From Treponema sp. (GTDB lineage: Bacteria > Spirochaetota > Spirochaetia > Treponematales > Breznakiellaceae): a DNA stretch of 8,970 nucleotides. The stretch spans positions 1 through 8,970 of the forward strand of contig JAITLF010000213.1 in assembly GCA_031278025.1 (NCBI GenBank). Direction: 5' to 3'. Positions 4,767 through 8,970 of the stretch are shown here, piece after piece. The notes below the pieces were generated by a model. It did not search any database and had not been told where the DNA came from. It saw nothing but the letters and a program-made list of their open reading frames with translations. The translations under genes and the position numbers were made by a program. Position 1 is the stretch's first letter, and every line of letters begins with the position of its first letter.

Positions 4767-6281
4767 TTACCCCGCGTATTGCGTGGGAAGCATCCCCGTA
4801 ACCTTCCTGAAAATCTTGCTGAAATAATTCGGGTCCTGATACCCCACCGCGCGGGCTACTTCCTTAATACTCATCCGGGATTCCCGAATCAGCTTTTCCG
4901 CCCGCTCTATCCGCATCTCCGTAAGATAATCAACAAAGTTCGTCTTAAGGTGTTCCGAAAAAAGACGGCTCAAATACGCCGTGGAAACCAGGGCCGCCTC
5001 CGCGGCATCCCCCAGCTGGATGGTTTTCGTATAATGATCGTGTATGTACTCCATGGCCTTAATCAGAGGCAGGGGGAAGTTTCCGGAACGGCGGAGGGAA
5101 GCCATTCTGAGGATCGTCTCGAAAGCGCCGGCAGACCAGGCTTCCCATTCGGCCATATCCCTAACCGCCATGATGTCTTCCGCCGGGGAAAAAGGGAGCG
5201 GCCTGCCGCCGGGCGGATCGCCGCCTGAGGAACTTTGATAACAGCCGGTGCAATCGTCCAGAAGGAACATGAACACGGGGATCATCTTCGCTTTGGCCAG
5301 GGTAAAATCATTGCCGGCAAAGATGTCCTCCCACAAAAGGCCGAACAGCTTTTTTACCGCCCCGGCATCGGCGATTCCGATCTTCCGGCGCAGCTGCGCC
5401 AGGCGCAGCCGTTCCCGGCTCTGCGTATCCGCGCCTTTCCGCTTGTTTCCCAATTCTGTCAGGGCTTCAACGCAGGATTTATACAATTCCGGCCCCCGGT
5501 AACAGCCGCCTATACCGTAATCAGGAAAATCAGGCGGCGGGAAAACCTCCCGCAGGGCCGCGGTGAGGTGGCGTTCCATGACTTCCCGGTCTATGTCTTC
5601 TGAAATCAGGAAAAGACCCCGGTTCACCAGGGTGTCGAAAAAACACCGGTGCCGGTACGCAAGCCGCTCGGCGATCCTGCCGCTCCAGGCCGGCTCTTCC
5701 GCGCCGGGGGGAAAATCCCGCGCCGGGGATACGGCGGAGTGTCCCGCTTCCACCAGGCACACGATACCCTTATCCGAGGGCAGCCCAAACCGCGTCCGAT
5801 ACCGCTCCCAATCGTCTTCCTGTATTTCCTGCCAGAGGACCTTTCGCAGGAAGCCCCGCAGGAGGCGCCGCATCGGGTCCGCCTCTTCCTGGGCCGCAGT
5901 CCACGTCTGCCCATCCAGATGTTCCCGAACCTTGTCCAGGGTCGCAAGAAACGTTTTTTTTGAAACCGGTTTGACAAGATAGGCGAACACTCCCAGGGGA
6001 ATGGCCCGCTGGGCAAGATCGAACCGCTCGTAGGCGGTGGAAAGGACAAAAACCATGCCGGGGAATTTCTGGTACACGTCGGCGATGACCGCAAGCCCGT
6101 CCATCCCCGGAATGTTGATGTCCATAAAAACCAGGTCGGGCTCCCGCTGATAGATAAGCTCCAGGGCCTGGTACCCCGACCGGGCGGTCCCGGCCACGGT
6201 AAAGTCCCGGTCGCCTTCCAGCATAAAGGAATAGCTTTCCAGAACCGGCTCTTCATCGTCCACAATCAAAACCTTATACAT
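4767..6281 (-). CDS. Response regulator, receiver domain plus AraC-type DNA-binding domain (YesN class)
   Basis: This 504-residue cytoplasmic protein should bind DNA and control transcription when phosphorylated. The receiver domain covers about residues 1-120: the acidic pair is D8-D9, the phosphate-accepting aspartate is D54 in VFMDINIPGMDG, the switch residue is the S81/T82 pair, and the conserved lysine is K104 in LVKP. A middle region of about 270 residues has no motif I can name, as is usual in YesN proteins. The C-terminal hundred residues are a double helix-turn-helix AraC domain, with SRLFSEHLKTNFVDYL in the first helix set and the family signature AVGYQDPNYFSKIFRKVTG near the end. 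The ATG at 6281 is preceded by GGAGG (minus strand, 6291-6287), five bases away. It overlaps the kinase gene by 16 bases, so the two are a cognate pair. Confidence 0.95.
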   Translation of the reverse strand: MYKVLIVDDEEPVLESYSFMLEGDRDFTVAGTARSGYQALELIYQREPDLVFMDINIPGMDGLAVIADVYQKFPGMVFVLSTAYERFDLAQRAIPLGVFAYLVKPVSKKTFLATLDKVREHLDGQTWTAAQEEADPMRRLLRGFLRKVLWQEIQEDDWERYRTRFGLPSDKGIVCLVEAGHSAVSPARDFPPGAEEPAWSGRIAERLAYRHRCFFDTLVNRGLFLISEDIDREVMERHLTAALREVFPPPDFPDYGIGGCYRGPELYKSCVEALTELGNKRKGADTQSRERLRLAQLRRKIGIADAGAVKKLFGLLWEDIFAGNDFTLAKAKMIPVFMFLLDDCTGCYQSSSGGDPPGGRPLPFSPAEDIMAVRDMAEWEAWSAGAFETILRMASLRRSGNFPLPLIKAMEYIHDHYTKTIQLGDAAEAALVSTAYLSRLFSEHLKTNFVDYLTEMRIERAEKLIRESRMSIKEVARAVGYQDPNYFSKIFRKVTGMLPTQYAG

Positions 6282-7795
6282 GGCTCCCTCCCGGTATCTA
6301 TGCGGATAGTAACCAGCGTCCCCTGCCCGCGCCCGGTTTCTATGCTCACCACATCAGGATCACCGGGGTAGAAAAAGTACAACCGCTGAATAACGTTTTC
6401 AAGACCCATCACCCGCGCCTGAGACGACTCGTCCAGGGAAAGGGGCCGCAGCAGTTTTTCCGCCGTCTCCTGGGACATACCGCAGCCGTTGTCCCGCACA
6501 GAAAGCACCAGGCGGCTTCCCCGTATCCCGGCCCGCACGATGATCAGCCCGCGGGGCGGCATCTCCTTAAAGGCATGAACGATACAGTTCTCCACCAGCG
6601 GCTGAATGATGGAAACCGGCGTCTTGCAGGTATCCTGCAGGGTTTCATCGTAGTCCAGTACCAAATCGAGATTCTTGGGGAACCGCACCGTAAGTATTGC
6701 GAAGTAATAGCGCAGCCCCTCGATCTCATGACGCAGGGGAACAATAAGTTCTTTATTCCGTATTATGTGCCGGAAAAGCCCGGCCAGGTTATCCATGTAT
6801 TCGCCGGTCCGGTCCGCCCCTTCAAGAATGGCAAGCTGCATACCCGTATTCAGCGTGTTGAACAGAAAATGCGGGTTCATCTGCGCCTGGAGCGCGTAGA
6901 TCTCCATGCGCCGCACCAGGCCCTCCATTTTCATGTTCCTCATCTTTTCCCGCATGTATTCCTGTTTGATATTCTCCTGCCAGCGTATCTCGTCGATGAA
7001 CTGCCGTATCTCGTTCTTCATCCGGTTGAAGGCTTCCACTACCTGATCCATCTCCCGGACAGAACCGGTCTCAATATCGCCGATGTCAAAGTTTCCCGCC
7101 GACAGTTCCGCCGCCATAGACGAAAGCCGTATCAGCGGGTTGGTGAAGCGCCCTATGGATTGAAACAAAAGCAGCGTCGCAAACAGGGACGTAAAGATAA
7201 TGAAAAAGAGGTTCCATACCTGAACCGCGCCGGACTCGGCAATGAAAAGTTCGTAGGCATCCAACTGGTTGTGAAACAGTTCCGTACTGATGTCTTCGAT
7301 TTCCGCGTTGATATACGCCAAAAGCCGCTCCATCTCGTCGTATATCCGGGTATACTCCGCAATGTTTCTGCCCCGTTTTTCTTCCATTGCCTGGTCCGCC
7401 AGATTCAGGTAGGCGTGAATCAGGGAATAAAGTTCCCGTTCCTTAAGGGAAGCGGCGTCGGCGGTAATGGCGACGTAAGACGGCAGCTTTCGCCGCAGGG
7501 ATTGGGCGTCCACCAGGATACGCGCCAGGGCGTTGGAGGACCGGGTGGACAGGTACTCCAAAAGCGGCGACTGATAGGCGGATAAATCCTCCTGGATGGT
7601 CTTGATGAACCGCTCCTGCTCAAAGCCGCTGTCCGAAACCGTCTGAAGGCGCTTGGCGGAATAGAGTATGTACCCCGCCGACAGGATCAGGATGAAGAAC
7701 ACCCCGAACACGCCGGCAAGCATCCGCACCCGCAGGGAGCGGGAAAACCAGGATTCCAGCAGCCGGTGGGACAGGAAGCGCGGAGCGGCTCTCAC
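6266..7795 (-). CDS. Membrane sensor histidine kinase (YesM/LytS class, His_kinase + HATPase_c)
   Basis: This 509-residue inner-membrane kinase should autophosphorylate and pass phosphate to the adjacent regulator. A first membrane helix lies near residues 25-46 and a second near 192-213; the roughly 145 residues between them are an extracytoplasmic, mostly helical sensor region. A HAMP-like segment (from about 214) and coiled-coil stretch follow. The phosphorylated histidine is H309 in QAQMNPHFLFNTLNT, the hallmark of the YesM/LytS class. The ATPase domain shows the N box (QPLVENCIVHAF, N403), the G1 box DNGCGM (435-440), MGLENV (463-467) and GRGQGT (488-493). The start is GTG at 7795, which shares bases with the stop of the binding-protein gene (GTGA), with GAGG nine bases upstream. 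The kinase probably reads out the co-encoded binding protein. Confidence 0.95.
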   Translation of the reverse strand: MRAAPRFLSHRLLESWFSRSLRVRMLAGVFGVFFILILSAGYILYSAKRLQTVSDSGFEQERFIKTIQEDLSAYQSPLLEYLSTRSSNALARILVDAQSLRRKLPSYVAITADAASLKERELYSLIHAYLNLADQAMEEKRGRNIAEYTRIYDEMERLLAYINAEIEDISTELFHNQLDAYELFIAESGAVQVWNLFFIIFTSLFATLLLFQSIGRFTNPLIRLSSMAAELSAGNFDIGDIETGSVREMDQVVEAFNRMKNEIRQFIDEIRWQENIKQEYMREKMRNMKMEGLVRRMEIYALQAQMNPHFLFNTLNTGMQLAILEGADRTGEYMDNLAGLFRHIIRNKELIVPLRHEIEGLRYYFAILTVRFPKNLDLVLDYDETLQDTCKTPVSIIQPLVENCIVHAFKEMPPRGLIIVRAGIRGSRLVLSVRDNGCGMSQETAEKLLRPLSLDESSQARVMGLENVIQRLYFFYPGDPDVVSIETGRGQGTLVTIRIDTGREPCIRF

Positions 7796-8790
7796 GGCAG
7801 GGAGCCTCGGTCTATGATCGTGATCCCCGTATCTATAGAAGCCGATGTATAGCCCGTGCGCCGCAGCGCCGCCAGGGATCGCACCGCTTCGTAGCCTATC
7901 CGTTCAGGATTGATCACGATGCTGCACGCGATGACCCCCTTGCGGATATTGTCCTCTATTCCCTGGCCGGAACCGAATCCGATGACCCTAACCCGGCCCA
8001 CCAGGTTCATGTCGATAAGCGTTTGGGCTGCGGCAATAGTATCGTTGGGATCGGTGAACACGATAGTGTTAAACACTATCGTGTTAATGCTGCCTGCCGC
8101 CGGCATCTCCGTTTGCGGCGGCGGATTGGAACGGAACAGCCGGTAGAGCAGGGCCTCCGCGTCCAGGGGATTCATGTTGGTCCGCAGCCCCATGATAGGC
8201 GCGGTAAGCCGCCCCTCCAAAGCGGTGGTTATCCCCATTTCCACCAGCTCCCGCTCGCCATAGATACCCGGCGCCTTATCGCTGTAGACCACCGCAAGGC
8301 AGATCGGCCCGTCGCTGAATTTCCCCGCCATCGTCCCGATACGCCGCCCCACCTCGAAGTTGTTGGTCCCGATAAACGGCCAGGGCTGGTCATTGGGTAC
8401 ATTATGGTTGATGAGCACCGCCGGAATTTGCCGCGTTCCCAACCGGTTAAGGTAGCGCCGCGCCATCCCGTCTTCCAGGTAGGGACAGACGATGACCCCG
8501 TCAACCCCGGTATAGACCGCCATTTCCAGCTCATTCTTCACCGGATCTATGGAATGAAGGGAAATCACCGCGCCCTCCTCAGCCGCCGCCTGTTCCGCGC
8601 CCCGGATAATCCCGGTAAAGAAGGAGTTCCGGTTATCCGGCAGGTACAGGGAAAAGTGGTAGTTCGCCGATGCCGCCCCCTCTCCCGGAGCTGGGATGTG
8701 CAGCCGGCGGGCAAGGAAAAAGGACCCCAGGAAGGTCCCCAAAGAAAGCAGGCCGAAAAAAAGAATAAGGAAATGAAGCGGGGATTTCAT
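7792..8790 (-). CDS. Membrane-anchored periplasmic sugar-binding-like protein (Peripla_BP_4 type), likely sensor partner
   Basis: This 332-residue protein begins with a hydrophobic segment (residues 4-27, FLILFFGLLSLGTFLGSFFLA) lacking a lipobox cysteine, so it is probably tethered by an uncleaved anchor. The rest fits the RbsB-like type I binding-protein fold: YHFSLYLPDNRNSFFTGIIRGAEQAA at 44-69, GVDGVIVCPY near 95-104, AVLINHN at 124-130, GTNNFEVGRRIG near 141-152, TIVFTDPNDTIAAA near 242-255, and VRVIGFGSG near 267-275. No ABC permease or ATPase gene is nearby, and the downstream genes are a kinase and regulator, so a sensing role resembling the XylFII-LytS-YesN system of Clostridium is more likely than transport. 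The start at 8790 puts the anchor at the N-terminus. A longer frame from 8925 has a better ribosome site but adds 45 residues with no plausible leader character. Residues 236-245 are a tandem NTIVF duplication. Confidence 0.88.
   Translation of the reverse strand: MKSPLHFLILFFGLLSLGTFLGSFFLARRLHIPAPGEGAASANYHFSLYLPDNRNSFFTGIIRGAEQAAAEEGAVISLHSIDPVKNELEMAVYTGVDGVIVCPYLEDGMARRYLNRLGTRQIPAVLINHNVPNDQPWPFIGTNNFEVGRRIGTMAGKFSDGPICLAVVYSDKAPGIYGERELVEMGITTALEGRLTAPIMGLRTNMNPLDAEALLYRLFRSNPPPQTEMPAAGSINTIVFNTIVFTDPNDTIAAAQTLIDMNLVGRVRVIGFGSGQGIEDNIRKGVIACSIVINPERIGYEAVRSLAALRRTGYTSASIDTGITIIDRGSLP
8056..8085 (-). repeat. Perfect inverted repeat inside the binding-protein gene, encoding a tandem NTIVF
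   Basis: AACACGATAGTGTT (8057-8070) and its exact reverse complement AACACTATCGTGTT (8072-8085) are separated by one base, giving a 29-base perfect palindrome. Read on the coding strand the segment is ten codons, NTIVFNTIVF, a direct repeat at the peptide level. The two copies differ by three synonymous third-position changes, and those changes are what allow the perfect palindrome. It forms a strong potential hairpin within the message. Confidence 0.9.
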
Positions 8791-8970
8791 AGCCGAAGTA
8801 TACCCCGCCCGGTGGGGGAAGTCTCCCCATCGCCGCGGGTGTGGGGGGCATGGAAAATTGGAATTGCACGGGAAGCCCCCGCGATGCCGTAAGTCTATAT
8901 ACTGTGTGGGGACAAAGACGCCCATTTTTTAATTTCCTTATAACAGTTCCCACCTTGAGATTTAACCATC
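8791..8970 (-). promoter_or_regulatory. Upstream region of the sensor operon
   Basis: These 180 bases hold no gene I can support. TATACT on the minus strand (8802-8797) matches a -10 box at five of six positions but ends only six bases before the ATG at 8790. Its -35 candidate at 8825-8820 (GAGACT) matches only the central GAC. A GGGGA/TCCCC stem with a four-base loop (8815-8828) lies inside and beside the spacer of that promoter and could be an operator. Farther up, AAGGA (8939-8935) precedes an ATG at 8925 that is in frame with the binding-protein gene and is the alternative start. Confidence 0.35.

Noticed and set aside
4389..5228. Plus-strand frames over the array giving heptad peptides such as LIKNAPF and ADQECSI
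   Set aside because: The peptide repeats are the direct result of the 21-base DNA repeat. The frames run into the antisense of the response regulator, have no ribosome site, and several frames are open at once.
6575..7585. Plus-strand open frame of 336 codons opposite the kinase gene
   Set aside because: The opposite strand encodes all histidine kinase motifs; this frame has no domain and is a composition shadow.
8023..8892. Plus-strand open frame of 289 codons opposite the binding-protein gene
   Set aside because: It is arginine- and proline-rich with no domain, and antisense to a well-supported gene that is coupled to the kinase.
8633..8953. Minus-strand frame starting MGTVIRKLKNGRLCP
   Set aside because: It runs out of frame through the well-supported N-terminus of the binding protein and becomes low-complexity proline/phenylalanine sequence.
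8897..8969. Minus-strand short frame near the right edge (MVKSQGGNCYKEIKKW and on to a stop)
   Set aside because: It is only 24 codons, matches no family I know, and could equally be chance. It might be the end of a gene starting outside the window, which cannot be judged here.

Overview
The window looks like chromosomal DNA of a moderately GC-rich bacterium. The combination of a flavin-dependent thymidylate synthase, a type II pantothenate kinase, a YesM/YesN-type sensor pair and a sugar-binding-protein gene would fit a spirochaete of the Treponema type (for example the termite-gut treponemes). That placement is inference from gene content and style; nothing in the window proves it.

Layout. 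At the left edge (1-78, minus strand) is the first part of an oxidoreductase gene that runs out of the window. A 221-base divergent intergenic region (79-299) with a small palindrome and a stem-loop separates it from a rightward run of five tightly packed genes (300-4287): thyX, a six-helix membrane diguanylate cyclase, a PAT/Bar-type GNAT acetyltransferase, a COG2426-type small membrane export protein, and the type II pantothenate kinase coaW. Junctions of 7, 59, about -10 and 17 bases suggest one transcript. The functions (dTMP synthesis, c-di-GMP synthesis, N-acetylation, export, CoA synthesis) do not form one pathway.

The convergent gap 4288-4766 carries no credible gene. It starts with a GC-rich repeat/hairpin into which the end of coaW reads. 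It is then dominated by an array of eleven 21-base units (4459-4689). Each unit joins a 16-base TGATCA-centred near-palindrome to a 5-base asymmetric spacer, and two adjacent spacers are inverted. This array is the most unusual thing in the window.

From 8790 down to 4767 on the minus strand lies a compact three-gene signalling operon: a membrane-anchored periplasmic sugar-binding-like protein, a YesM/LytS-class histidine kinase, and a YesN-class response regulator with an AraC output domain. The first stop and second start share bases (GTGA), and the kinase and regulator genes overlap by 16 bases. The likely logic is ligand capture by the binding protein, signalling through the kinase, and transcription control by the regulator; the target genes are not in the window. 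The binding-protein gene contains a perfect 14+1+14 inverted repeat that encodes a tandem pentapeptide. The remaining 180 bases at the right edge are its upstream region.
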